Below are positions 10,300 through 21,603 of a stretch of 64,000 nt of DNA, one piece after another (the first letter of the stretch is position 1; every line of letters starts with the position of its first letter). The notes beneath the pieces were generated by a model. It saw nothing but the letters and a program-made list of their open reading frames with translations. It was not told the origin of the DNA and ran no database searches. Source of the DNA: Chondrilla cf. caribensis (lineage: Eukaryota; Porifera; Demospongiae; Chondrillida; Chondrillidae); NCBI GenBank assembly GCA_964020155.1, contig OZ026546.1:8552379-8616378 (forward strand), in the 5' to 3' direction. A program made the translations under genes and the position numbers.

Positions 10300-12916
10300 C
10301 TGACTCTAGAGAGGGTGCTATCTACAATACAAATATTCCATACCTTCCTATCGCAGTATCACTAGCATTAGCCATGTTTTCTGTTTTAATTGTCCTTTAA
10401 CAGTGCATAGGCCCTTCGTGTTACCTCTTTTATACTACACGGATGTTCGGGCGGAAACTTAGTTGCCAAATCCTTTGGAATGGGAATTATGAATTGGAAA
10501 CTTCGGACGGACGAAAAATTGGCAGTACTACATTATCATATACACGTACGTACATACATGTACATTTGTTGCTAGCTATAAACAAATGTAAGGCTACTTC
10601 TGCTAGTATCCAGAGTTGTAAAGGGTATCTTTCTTGTTACCAGTACTGAAGAAGTGAAAGGTTATTCTAAATAGTAACTTCTAGGCTACAGAGGTCTTCT
10701 GAGTCTAATTCCCATGCATAATTGAATCTGAAACATTGATTATATGCAACCTTAACATATGATGCAACCTTTCCCTGACATTGCATCAAGCATTGCAGGT
10801 GATAATTGATATTTTAACCTTCCCGACAGGTGCACTAGTGACATAACTTTAAGTGTAGACCAAGTTCACATACGTATCAAGTTAGCAATTACTGGTAAGT
10901 GGATTTATTACATGTCTATACATTGATACTTATGAAATATATACTTCCCCTTGCTACTGTGGAAGGTTTCAGTCAGAAGTGACTACATATGAACACCGGG
11001 GATGTTGTGAGCAGTTATCGATGTTAGTTTTGACACACTGTCACTATGCACATATGTACATACAGTATGATCCTAATCACACCCCACACAAGACAAATCA
11101 GGTGCTTGAACTGGTATGTGGGTGGGTCCTCCTCAGGTCACTTCTGTACATACTGTTCGATAGCACTGTATGTACATACACATGTACAAAATGTCACATT
11201 GACACTTGAACACACAAGCCATGTATGTACTGGATGTGTACATCTAGAACCTCTACATCTAGTCAAAGGTATTGTACACAACCGTGATAAGGAGACACTT
11301 AGTCACAATGTTGATAACACTGCATGTGAACAATGAATAATGAAGTTTGTAGCATAGCAAAGTGGTCATTGCTAAAAAAGCAGCCAACCTTTTATGTAGG
11401 ACAATTCAATTATGAAGTGCTAGAACCTGCACCCACACAAGGGCATATTTATACATACATAAATAGTACATGTGTACCAAGACCTTTACTGGGTGAGAAC
11501 TGGACAGCAGTCACTTTTGTAGAAAAACACAGTTGTGCAAACTGATTGCTTATGTGGCAGAGCCTTCACAGGCTTCACACAGCATAGACGGTGGTGTCAG
11601 TAAGGAACTCAAGGGGATCTGGTGGCCTTTCAATATATGTGCAAAATTCAGAAAATGATTGATTTTGTGCAAGCAGGCTTTGATGTATTTGAGTTGATCA
11701 ATGGTACACAGTGGATCTGGTGAGTCTGAGTGAACTTGTACTATCTCCAAGCAGGTGGTTAGAGGAAATCCCAAGGGATGAGCACATCTGATTAGAATTG
11801 CTAATCTAACAAATGCAGCTAATGGAATATCCTGCCTTCATACAAAACCTCTCAACATGTCCATAACAAGGTGAACAACACCAATATACAATCCAGATTG
11901 CATACAATGTGTGCATACATGATTATCTGTACTGCTACCCACCACTACACACCAGTGAACACACCATGCTGTGAACATGTGTTGACATAATATCTTTGTT
12001 ATGATATAGGACTATTGTATCAGTCCATATACGTATATCCAACTATTTTTGCTGTATTCTCAATATACCTATAATATGTATCACACATGCACAGATGCAA
12101 TTTTCAAGGTACTGCATCACTATTACTGTACATATAAGGGAACATTAGATACATACATGATACCTGACTTCAGTGAAACTGAAATATTTCACTGTGTGCA
12201 AACACACAGAGACACTGAATATACCACCTGAATACATGTTGTCAAACAGAATCAAGAAGCATTTTCTGTATTCACATTGAAGTCTATATTTAGTACATCA
12301 ATTGTTAGCTCCATACCCATACAGTATTAGTACAGTACAGACCATAAGATGAGTAAAGAAGAGGCAGTCCAGCAGGATTATTACCCTTTGCACTATCAAT
12401 GGCAAAGAAGGTGGTAAAGAATTATGAACTGAAGTGAACAATCCCTGGACAATAATGGAATTTAAGGAATGAAACCTCAAAAAACTCTTCCTGTACCACA
12501 GAACCTCAAGTGTGTCGATCATAACACACAGGTTGGAGTAGGATAGTCATTGATTGATGAGTATCCTTTGTTATCTTTCTCAATCAAACCTAAAATCCAG
12601 TCTGTGTTAGGGAAAAGCTGGTAGGTCGATAATCTCCCTTTGGACTGATGAGTGAATGATTATCGACTTCAGATCGTTCCACCTTGTTGGATAATTTCTA
12701 CCACAAGCTGGTAAGTGTTCAATCTGTGTACATTGTCTGCTTAGCCTTATGGTAACACAAACAGAGGAGAAATGTGTCCAATGTGTTGATGTGACTGTGT
12801 GTACCAGGTCATTATGTCACAGTTACACCAGTCAGTGTACTGCAGACAGTAGTGTGTACATGGCAGTCATGTGGTGTTTAAATGGGTATGTTTCAGCCAA
12901 AAATAGAGACTGAGTA
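10300..12916. other. long stretch with no gene recognised
   Basis: No frame shows codon-like structure or a recognisable domain; the short open frames here (up to 96 codons) are rich in Cys/Tyr/His from TGTACA-type simple sequence. Some segments (near 10,860) are weakly related to repeats near 14,920 and 15,700. Confidence 0.4.
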
Positions 12917-13251
12917 GGCACAAAAGGCATAAGATTCCTCCTATTGTCAACACAGCATGTGAATACTCCCTGAACCATTTCCAAGAGTATTTTCCTCTTT
13001 AGAAAGAACAAGGAAGTGTTATTCATTGACACGTACAAAGGGATGAGTACTAGGGAGAGCTAGGGAGAGCTAGGGGCATGGATCTACAACCTTTGTCCAG
13101 ATTGAGGTAACTAGTACTTAGCAGCTAGGTATATACTGTGCTCATTACAACCAATCAGTTTGGTTGTAATGTTGAAAATACTCTTGGAAATGGTTCAGGG
13201 AGTATTCACATGCTGTGTTGACAATAGGAGGAATCTTATGCCTTTTGTGCC
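12917..13251. repeat. perfect inverted repeat, 78-bp arms
   Basis: Arms 12917-12994 and 13174-13251 are exactly complementary over 78 bp, separated by 179 bases. A second small inverted repeat (13251-13262 with 13274-13285) follows directly. The left arm and loop recur as a direct, diverged copy at about 13,845-14,100. Confidence 0.9.
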
Positions 13252-13844
13252 AAGCACAAATGTTTCAGTCTGACATTTGTGCTTGGACTTTTCAGCATTT
13301 AAACAATGCATGACACTCAGGATGTGGTGTGCATGAGCAGCTTACACATGTATGTATACATGACTAGTAAAAAGTGAATATGGTGTTGATTCATGCCTGT
13401 TATGCATGCAGTGGTACTCTCCATAATATGACACAGCATCTTAGAAAGAATGGCTATCATCAAGGGTCCAACATATACACTGGGGTTGCACACACATCTT
13501 CATAGCCATTATTTAGAACACAAATCTTGCTGGCGATATAAAATGTAAAGTCGAACCTGACGAAATTGCTTAGCACAAAATATCTCATATCAAGAAACTT
13601 CTGTCAAGTTCCTATGGCCATGGCTAACCACACTGTTCCCCAGTGATTACAGATATACATTATTGCATGCAAAAGTATACACGTACCGCTAGTTATGATT
13701 ATAATATAATAGCGGGAGCTAGCTTCTACCTACTTACACAGGGTCCCTCCCAAGGTAATGTTATATTATGTACTAGAGATATAGCTACTATAGTGACGTT
13801 CGCGTTGTCTGTAAGATGTATGATACGGACAATGCAAACGTCAC

Positions 13845-14100
13845 AAGTATTGTCAACACTGCATGTGAACACTCCCTGAACCATTTCAAAATAGTATTTT
13901 CCTCTCCAAAATGAACAAGGAAGTGTTATTCATTGACACATATGTACAAAGGTATGAACACTTTAAAATTGAGAGCTAGGGGTATGGATCTACAACCTTT
14001 GTCCAGATTGAGGATACTAGCACTTATCTGATGAGATACCACACTATAATCGAGCTAGGTACATACTGTCCCCATAACGACCAATCAGTCTGACAGGTGT
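13845..14100. repeat. diverged direct copy of the 12,917-13,160 repeat
   Basis: The order of motifs matches: a TGTCAACACTGCATGTGAA-like start, TCCCTGAACCATTTC, ACAAGGAAGTGTTATTCATT, GGATCTACAACCTTTGTCC, and an ACCAATCAGT end. Only the left arm and loop are present, so it does not fold back. Confidence 0.75.
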
Positions 14101-14116
14101 GCTTGGACTTCCCTGC

Positions 14117-14170
14117 ATTTAAACAATGCATGTATAGTAGGAAGGTCCACTATACATGCATTGTTTAAAT
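14117..14170. repeat. 21-bp perfect inverted repeat
   Basis: 14117-14137 is exactly complementary to 14150-14170 with a 12-base loop. It lies directly upstream of the TATA box of the next gene. Confidence 0.85.
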
Positions 14171-14184
14171 TACACACAACAGGT

Positions 14185-14190
14185 TATAAA
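14185..14190 (+). promoter_or_regulatory. TATA box of the 14.2-kb coiled-coil gene
   Basis: TATAAA lies 35 bases before the proposed start codon, leaving room for only a very short 5' UTR. Confidence 0.5.
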
Positions 14191-14224
14191 GTGGTGTCAA
14201 CCGAGTTGTCAGTTGCTAATAAGG

Positions 14225-14552
14225 ATGAGTGAACTGAAAGGAATGGCTGAAGAAGCTACAGTGGTAACAACCAGCATAAAATGAAATGATCAAAAAACAC
14301 AATCAATTAACTGAAGACCTAATTTAAAAACAGCATCAGCAATTATTGAGGGAAAAGGAGAGGAGGTGTGAAGAATTGGAGAGGGAGAAAGAAACTCTTC
14401 AGATTGAATCCACTGCTGAATCCAAAGCTTGGGAGCAAGCTGTAAAAACAACTTTCTGGTTAAACAGTTATTTTATCAAGAAGCGATATAAGAAATACAA
14501 GCATGAAACTGAAGAGAGGGCTGCCAGGAATAACGAGACCGTCGATACCTGA
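14225..14552 (+). CDS. small charged coiled-coil protein, two exons
   Basis: Proposed exons are 14225-14263 and 14334-14552, giving 85 residues with a 70-base phase-0 intron (GTAACA...AAAACAG). Exon 1 encodes MSELKGMAEEATV; exon 2 encodes a Glu/Arg/Lys-rich helix (REKERRCEELEREKETLQIE), then an aromatic-basic tail (TTFWLNSYFIKKRYKKYKHE). The short first exon, the coiled coil and a C-terminal Phe/Trp/Tyr/Lys segment repeat the plan of the genes further right, although sequence identity is too low to call it a paralogue. Exon 2 is open without an ATG at its start, which supports the splice model. No known family. Confidence 0.5.
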
Positions 14553-15780
14553 AAACTATGGCACGAAATTGACCACACAATATTTGTGATTTCTGTATCA
14601 TAATTTTGGTTTTATATATACACTTCATTAATTTACATGCATGTGTGTGTGTGTTATATTATTGCAATGTCAGTGTGTACAACAGTGAGTGAATACTTGC
14701 ACATCGTCGGATGTGAACCCAGCATAATGCAATAAGAGTTTCAGGAAATAACGTGGTATGTATTCTCGAGCCAATATCCCATCCCAGGAATTAACTGTAT
14801 TGTAAGGTGCTTTCTTAGAGAAAGCCTCACTAGCTGTTGCCATCACTACCAAGTATACTTGAGCAAGGAAGGTGGGATTTCCACTGACTGGATGGCATAG
14901 TGTGAGGTTCTAGTGTAGACCAAGATCAGACATGCCTGTACATGTTCAACTAAACCTCTCCAGCTCAGGACCACACGAGACAAGTCTGATGCAATACATG
15001 ACCACTGCAACTGATCAAGAGTGACCAGATACCTTATTTGTTTATATACATACCTATGTCAACATCACATCCCATAATGTAGTTTAAGGTACTTCCCAAG
15101 AGAAAACCCCTCCTGTTGCCATAGCATCAAGAAAAACACAAGGTAGTTGGGATTCCTACTGCCCCACTGTGTGAAATGTGTCTCCATAAGCAATTCATTG
15201 GCCAGTTTCTCTTCATAAGCAATTCATTGGCCAGTTTCTCCTGACCCCAAACAGTGAATGGGTAGGATGATGCAATACAAAAACTACCATCTGCAACAGC
15301 AGCACATGTAGTGCATAGTACATAGAATATTCCAGGTATATGTGTGTATATATTCTATTGTGCTAGTCGTATCGATATATGCGTCATGCAGAAGGTCAAT
15401 CCTTACATATTATGATACACTAACAGCAGTAGTAGAGTCATGGTGTAATGGAATAGAACTGGGTTAAGACAGCAAATGATGGGGAAGATTGAGGTGCAGG
15501 TTATAGGAAAGTGAACAATAACCAAAGTTTAGATTGAAGCAGCCAAGATCTGTACAGTACCCTGCAAGTGTATGGTACCACCATGGCCTAGGAATGTAAT
15601 TAGAGGTACTTTCCCTGGGTAAACCCCATGCTGTTGCCATAACTACAAGGTTGATGACAGGAAGTTAGGATCCCCACTGACCAGCATAATAGCTGTGGTG
15701 TAAACCAAGATCACATTCCTGTCAGACACGGCTTACACATACTGCCCACATATGTATACCTAAAGTACACATGAGAGTCA
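14553..15780. other. intergenic, diverged interspersed repeats
   Basis: Three degenerate copies of a ~90-bp unit (about 14,800-14,890; 15,078-15,170; 15,594-15,680) share CTGTTGCCAT and following sequence. A 26-bp tandem duplication (AAGCAATTCATTGGCCAGTT unit) lies at 15,188-15,240. No gene is seen. Confidence 0.5.
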
Positions 15781-15805
15781 AGCCTGAGCAAGTCCAAACA
15801 AAGAA

Positions 15806-15813
15806 TATATATG
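15806..15813 (+). promoter_or_regulatory. TATA-like element of the 16-kb coiled-coil gene
   Basis: ATATATAT is followed ~30 bases later by ACAGCACTTCACACTCC, which opens a conserved 5' UTR exon ending TTTTCAG|GTAGGTACGT at 15,897. The same block recurs at ~22,600-23,023 and ~27,890-28,110. Confidence 0.5.
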
Positions 15814-15837
15814 CGTGTGTGCTGTACGTACACAGCA

Positions 15838-17382
15838 CTTCACACTCCGGTTGAGTTGGAGGCAAGCAGTCAGCCTGTGAGTACAGACAGTTTTCAGGTA
15901 GGTACGTGTAGAGCTGTTCACATATACCAACAATAGGTAGAGGCTAGACACAAACAGCATACAATGAACAAGCATTTCCTCAATGTGGGCTCATTATTGT
16001 ACTGGCTGTAATAAACTAAGGTCTCTATTGAGGTGTGTGTACTAGACAGGAGATTGCACCAACTAGGGTACTCCCTAGCTAAGCTGTACCATACTGTACT
16101 AAAGGTGACAGTAACTAGGCTCCTACCACAGATTTAATGACTCTTTTACCAAACAGGTTGTACTGTACTCATCAGTACTGGTTGGAATATCTTTGTACAC
16201 TTCCATACTTCAGAATTAAGGACACTTGCAATGAGTAACACTTGTTGATATTCTCTTCAGGTGAGAACAGTTTGAAATGGCTGAGGCCTTCCGCTATGTT
16301 CAAGGGTAAGACCCAAATAATGCAGATTACAATACACAGACATGACCTTATACCATACTGCCTAGTCAGTATACACATTATGTAGTACTGGGTTCATTAC
16401 AAGATAATATGCTCTATTTAATATTGTTACTAGAGTTTACAGACGCTATCAACATGTCAAAGGCAATGTAATGAGTGGTATTGACAATGATTTTGCCACT
16501 TTGGATGACTTGAAAGAAATGACCAAGAAAATTGATGAAGACAAAGAAATCAGTGACACGGCTCTCACTGTCGTTAAAAATAAGACAATAGAAAATGCCA
16601 GAATTATGGAAGCAAACAACACCAAACTTTCGAGAGAAATGGTCAATGTAGAGGAAACCCAAGCCACCCAAACAGCACAGATACAAGCCCTTGGAAGGGA
16701 TATGGTGCAGATGCAACAGACCCAACAGATTTCTGCTGGACAGATGGATACACTGAAATGTGAACTCCAGACGATGAGGCGGGAAATTGATGAAGACAAA
16801 GAAGACAGTGACACAGCTCTCACTGCTGTTAAAAATAAGACTATAGAGAATGCCAGAATTATAGAAGCAAACAACACTAGACTTTTAAGAGAAGTCTCCG
16901 ATGTAAAGGAAACCCAAGCCACCCAAGCAGCAAGGATAGATGCACTTGGAAGGGATATGGTAGAGATGCAACAGACCCAACAGATCTCTGCTGAACAAAT
17001 GGAGACAGTGAAATGTGAACTGAGGAAGGAAATTGATGAGACAAAGAAGGTAAACAGTGAAGAGAACTACATCACCCGAAAGAGAATGGCAGAGCAATTC
17101 CAAGAACGAGACAAACGGGCAAAACTAGTACAGAGAGAACAATATGGCCTGATTTGTGGAGTTCAAGAATCGTGCAAATCCATTCAAGAGAGTGCAATGG
17201 CACAAAATATCCGCCTTGGTGAACAAGAAAGAGAAACGGAAGCATTGAAACAAGAAATGCAAGCAATGAAAAGAAAAATGGAAGTATTGGAAAGAAAGGA
17301 ACAAGAGAATACATCTACACCTAGGAGACTTCAGCAATTGAAGCAGTTTTTGTATAAAACGTTATGGAGAACCGAGGATTAA
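15838..17382 (+). CDS. coiled-coil protein with an 86-residue internal duplication
   Basis: Proposed structure: 5' UTR exon about 15838-15897; coding exons 16277-16305 (exon begins 16261) and 16434-17382, giving 325 residues. Exon 1 encodes MAEAFRYVQ plus two bases; the acceptor TTACTAG keeps phase 2 and adds VYRRYQHVKGNV ahead of the ATG at 16471. The protein is nearly all charged helix. A unit starting IDEDKE-SDTALT (16,530 and 16,788, 258 bp apart) is duplicated, each copy running through KNKTIENARI, NNT-L-RE and ALGRDMV-MQQTQQIS. A third partial unit starts at ~17,034. The tail is Lys/Glu-rich and ends QFLYKTLWRTED. No signal peptide, membrane segment or known domain is seen; it is likely a homo-oligomeric coiled coil. 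Confidence 0.65.
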
Positions 17383-18240
17383 GACACAATACTAGTAACC
17401 ATCATGGAATACGAACATGTTATCTGTTGTAGCTTTATTCCTCTTCTAAAGTGAATTATGTGCATGTGGTTTGATTGCTAATCAATTAATGTACAAGTGT
17501 AATTGATTGCAGTTAATTTTAAACTAATCACCACTATTAAGAGTTAGGGCAATTCTGAAGCATGCTGAAGTGTAGGCTGTTATTTCATGACCCACCCAGT
17601 ACTGCCATGATACGTTCAAAGACTACACGCAATGTAAGCACGGATACCACATACACTCACTGAAGCAGGGGATCCGTGGGTCACTGGAAATGCAATAGAA
17701 TTCTCCTTCAGCGTCCAGTAATAATTTCAGTTACACGATAGGAAATCATGTTTGGTGCGCGCCATCCCGAAGGTTACTCTTATAGACCATTTCTGTTCGC
17801 CATCCATCACATTTTCACGATTCTTCAGCCATTTTTACAGGAGTGCCGACGTCACATGCATATTCGAAAAATGGAGGCGAGTAGGCCTCACCATGCGAGA
17901 CTACCATAGTATGCGCTTCTCGCATTTAGCGCCGCAGGGCCATAAGCACGTATTATAGTATGATGCGAAAACGGTTACTTTGGCTCCAGGATACTGTTTT
18001 GAGGGTTGGTGCTCGAGATGAGTAGCAAACACTGGTAGTCTATAGGTACCTGCATGTGCAGAGGCTATAGTTAACCAGTAATTGTAACATAGCTGACTAC
18101 GTTGGTGGATTATTATACAGAAGCCTACATGGGGATATAGCATAACATACAACCTTTATAACTGGGCCAATCAGGCCAGCCCACTTGGTCTAGTGCACTT
18201 GTGGTTGGCCGGATGGAGTCAACTTGTTCACTAATTGAAT
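17383..18240. repeat. intergenic with diverged copy A of a duplicated block
   Basis: From ~17,600 to ~18,130 the sequence is a copy of the blocks at ~23,150-23,830 and ~28,250-28,800. Shared landmarks are CAGGGGATCCGTGGGTCACT, GGAGTGCCGACGTCACATG, ATTTAGCGCCGCAGGGCCAT and GGCTCCAGGATACTGTTTTG. Unlike the other two, this copy is not followed by SRP receptor sequence. The upstream coding remnant (ACCCA...TTCAAAGACTACACGCAATG) is decayed. Confidence 0.75.
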
Positions 18241-18268
18241 GGCTATTGAATAGTAGGTGCCATCCAAG

Positions 18269-18690
18269 GGAGTGTGCCTGTTTTGCCAGGAATGACCAGA
18301 ATGCTGGCTAGAAAGATATGTACAGATGAACCTGTTTCGGCAGTGTTCCAAAGGTCACCTGCTTTGCCAGGAATGACACAAATGCTGGCTACAAATACTG
18401 TATGTGTGTACAGATGAACCTGTTTCGGCAGAGTTCACATGGTCACCTGCTTTGCCAGGGATGACAAAAGTGCTGGTCACAAAGATGTGTGTACAGATGA
18501 ACCTCTTGCAGCAGAGTTCACAAGGTCACCTGCTTTGCCAGGAATGACAAAAATGCCAGCTAAAAATGTGTACAGACGAACCTGTTTCGGCAGAGTTCAC
18601 AAGGTCACCTGCTTTGCCAGGAATGACAGAAATGTTGTCATGAAATGTTACCAACTGAATCTGCTTTGTCAGAGTTCAATGGAAGTTACT
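18269..18690. repeat. ~85-bp tandem repeat, five units
   Basis: Each unit begins CTGCTTTGCCAGGAATGAC and includes GTACAGATGAACCTGTTTCG and GCAGAGTTCACAAGGTCAC. Units vary from about 78 to 91 bp. The 84-codon open frame across it is a by-product of the repeat. Confidence 0.85.
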
Positions 18691-18756
18691 TAGTAAAGTA
18701 AGAATAGTGTTCTGAATACCCCAGCACAGCTGATGAGTACCTGGTATTGGTCGAAA

Positions 18757-18822
18757 CAGAATCTACTATTATACCCAGGTACAGATAATTCCTTATATAG
18801 CTGGGTATAATAGCAGATTCTG
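18757..18822. repeat. 22-bp hairpin
   Basis: 18757-18778 pairs with 18801-18822 with one mismatch and a 22-base loop. The size is compatible with a small-RNA precursor, but nothing else supports that. Confidence 0.6.
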
Positions 18823-18963
18823 TCCTGTGCATTGGGTATATTCGTATTTATGACATGCATATAAGAAGATACCTACTCAGTCTGGATGTGCCTCAAAAGG
18901 TAATGGAGAGTCATGTTGGCCAATTGTAAGCACACCCCTCCGCCAGTACACATATCCATTTAC

Positions 18964-18966
<3 letters not shown>

Positions 18967-19034
<68 letters not shown>
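18967..19034. repeat. (CA)n microsatellite
   Basis: Uninterrupted CA dinucleotide run of about 68 bases. Confidence 0.95.
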
Positions 19035-19038
<4 letters not shown>

Positions 19039-19330
19039 TAGGTGTCATCAAACTATCAATTGAAAGCCTTGGTAGCCCCTCCTAGATAGTCTACAATAAA
19101 GTTAAGTCATAAAGCAAAAATATGAAGTCAGCAAGTGGCAGGATGTATAGTCCCATCAGAACAAACAGTAGGTTGCAACTGGGCTGACCCTGCCTGCCCA
19201 CTTATTGTCATAACTTATTATATACATAGGTGTTTATAAAACTATGAATTGCAATGCCTTGATAACCCCTCCTACAATGTCTACAATAGTATTAAGTCAC
19301 AAAGTGGGACGTACCATGAATGAGGTCACA
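19035..19330. repeat. two diverged direct repeats of ~130 bp
   Basis: Copies starting near 19,036 and 19,226 share ACATAGGTGT, AAACTAT-AATTG, CCCCTCCTA, GTCTACAATA and TTAAGTCA in order. Confidence 0.6.
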
Positions 19331-19410
19331 ACTGACCATAAGCAGCCAAAATTTAACTGAGCTATTGTAAGCTTTGTAACACTGTCTACTCAGAGGTCAC
19401 TTCTACTTTT

Positions 19411-19418
19411 GTATAAAT
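19411..19418 (+). promoter_or_regulatory. TATA box of the 19.5-kb gene
   Basis: GTATAAAT is 53 bases before the proposed ATG at 19,471. Confidence 0.5.
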
Positions 19419-19470
19419 GTAAACCTCCCCTCATGCTGATATTCAAGCGTTACCTGAGGAATTCAGCACA

Positions 19471-20225
19471 ATGTCTAATTGTGAAGAGCAGATTCAGGTT
19501 AGTTCAGAATCCACCAATTGTGAATAACTGGAAGATTCCATCACATTGCTAACTGAGTTGCTTTGCTCCATCAGCCTGAGGGTACAAGTACTCCAGTGCA
19601 GCAGCCAACCCCAACACTACCTCAGCCGCAACTGGATGTCACTACCAGTGATTTACAGGAATTACAACAAATGGAGAGGGATGTGGTTAACATAGAACAA
19701 CTAGTCAACCGTAAGCGCAAGGCTCTGGATGAGTTGAAGCAAATTGTTGAAGAAGAGGAAAAATTAAGAGAAACACTGAGGGTGAGCTATGTTGTTAAAC
19801 TATGCTAGGTACCTTGAGATTTCTTTGTATTGTTCTGAAAAAACTAGTGTGCCTGGCCATGGATTTCCATTTTTGGACTTATACATTGCATATATGTAAG
19901 ATTGCAAGAGTAGTTTTCATGCATGATATATACATTTAAATATATAACATATGTTCATTATACCTTTTGTTATAGGCATACTGTATTTAATCCATTGAAG
20001 TACAAGAATATAACATGCTTACTGTAATGTTTTACTTTTATATCATTCTCTATATTGTGGTAGGAGGAGAATGAGGAGATGGAAAGGAGTAGAGAGAGAG
20101 GAAGAGGGAGAGGGAGAGGAAGAGGAAGAAGAAGAGGAAGGGGGAGGAGGCCCTGGGGGTGGAACAGGGGATTGAGAGGAGGGAGTACATCACGTAACAT
20201 TCATTTTAATTATTATTACAGTTAG
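19471..20225 (+). CDS. coiled-coil protein with an RG-rich tail, three exons
   Basis: Proposed exons 19471-19497, 19575-19781 and 20064-20225 give 131 residues; both introns are phase 0 (CAG|GTTAGT...CATCAG and AGG|GTGAGC...GTGGTAG). Exon 1 encodes MSNCEEQIQ. Exon 2 has a Pro/Gln/Thr-rich stretch, then a helix (LQELQQMERDVVNIEQLVNR followed by KRKALDELKQIVEEEEK). Exon 3 adds EENEEMERSRERGRGRGRGR and further Arg-Gly to RRPWGWNRGLRGG before the stop. The RG/RGG tail is typical of RNA-binding, methylated regions; that function is inference. If the second intron is retained, translation would stop soon after the helix (SYVVKLC). The family is not recognised. Confidence 0.55.
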
Positions 20226-20655
20226 CTTTAATTCTACTTTGTAACTGTCTAATATTATTCTTTATTAACTCTGACATACTGAATGAAAAACATGACATCG
20301 AGGTAATTCACATATATTTCAAACGGGGACAGCCTCATAACAATACGCCCTCTTGTTCCATTTGAGAAAAATTGTTTACTCCATCTTGAGATAACGATAA
20401 TACATGAGGCAACACGGCAAGGTGTCCGGCCACTGATATGGAATTAAGCCACGTGGCTTGCAAGTTCCCCTTCTACTGAACATTTAGTTATAAGTATATT
20501 ACGATGCTGATAGCCTAAGACAGGTTTTATAGCGCATTTGAGCCATTTGAATCCCTCGCAGGGGAACTTCATGAATCTATATATACATTCTACTAATTAT
20601 ACAAATTTAACATCACATACTTGTGCCAAAAAAGGAATACAAACAAGCTTATTAA
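20226..20655. other. intergenic, no gene recognised
   Basis: AT-rich sequence running up to the large palindrome; no coding or repeat structure noted. Confidence 0.4.
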
Positions 20656-21126
20656 AAACATTTAAAAATGAAAAAGGATGTAGGGATGACTTCTCAAAAA
20701 AGCGAAGGAACAAGGTGGGGATGAGCGGAATGAGAAGCCTGTTGGAGCGAACAGCATGTCGAATAGATGAGTATCGGAGTGAGCACCATGTCGGAATGGG
20801 AAGAGGGGCGGAGTGAGCAGCACGTTCTAATGAGAAGACTGTCGGAATATAACAATCCCTATATCAACAGCTGCGGAAAGTATACTGTGTATATTTCATG
20901 AACAATTAGTGCTGTTGATATAGGGATTGTTATATTCCGACAGTCTTCTCATTAGAACGTGCTGCTCACTCCGCCCCTCTTCCCATTCCGACATGGTGCT
21001 CACTCCGATACTCATCTATTCGACATGCTGTTCGCTCCAACAGGCTTCTCATTCCGCTCATCCCCACCTTGTTCCTTCGCTTTTTTGAGAAGTCATCCCT
21101 ACATCCTTTTTCATTTTTAAATGTTT
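20656..21126. repeat. large palindrome, 216-bp arms
   Basis: 20656-20871 and 20911-21126 are inverted copies that, read by eye, match at every position without gaps, around a 39-base loop. The right arm ends exactly where the segmental duplication copy 1 begins (ATGTAGTAGTCACAATAAAC at ~21,127). A 92-codon frame inside the left arm has no supporting features. Such a long perfect arm pair implies recent origin or active gene conversion. Confidence 0.95.
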
Positions 21127-21483
21127 ATGTAGTAGTCACAATAAACATGATAACATAGTCTATTATACCCTGTTCACACCAGCCCAGTTCAGGTGTGAAT
21201 ACCACAAGAACTGGTCATGACCAGTTACACTGGGGGAATAATTGTTAACAGGACCCAACCAAAATAGAATTGTATTCATTGGTTACATGCCCTTTACACC
21301 TGGGCTGATCAGGCCAGCCCACTTACAAGTAAAAATATAGGCCAGACCCAGTTGGTCTAGTGCACTTGTGGTTGGCCCAGTTTACATTCCCTAATAAATT
21401 CAGACTGGGTGTCAGACTGGGCTAATGAGATCATAAGTTGGTCCGCCCACTTGCTCAGGTCAGCTCCAATGATACCAGGTATA

Positions 21484-21492
21484 CTATATATA
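21484..21492 (+). promoter_or_regulatory. TATA box of coiled-coil paralogue 1
   Basis: CTATATATA followed by CACC(A)n-rich sequence and CACACTCATATCA. The ~120 bases from here to the ATG are nearly identical in the three paralogues (TATA near 21,484; 24,478; 26,881), marking a conserved promoter and 5' UTR (AGACAAGTAGTGTGTCAG). Confidence 0.6.
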
Positions 21493-21603
21493 CACCACAC
21501 ACCACCAAACCACACTCATATCAAGGACCATCCAATAGTAGACAAGTAGTGTGTCAGTCTTGTCTGTGGTACTAGACGCTGGCTACTGGAGAATCAAAGG
21601 ATT

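Noticed and set aside
12620..12700. CTGATGAG core reminiscent of a hammerhead ribozyme
   Set aside because: The second conserved core (CGAAA) and pairing helices are missing.
18439..18693. 84-codon frame with repeated CFAR motifs
   Set aside because: Coincides with the ~85-bp tandem repeat; no domain, no splice or promoter support.
20538..20816. 92-codon frame
   Set aside because: Lies mostly in the left arm of the perfect palindrome and shows no codon structure.
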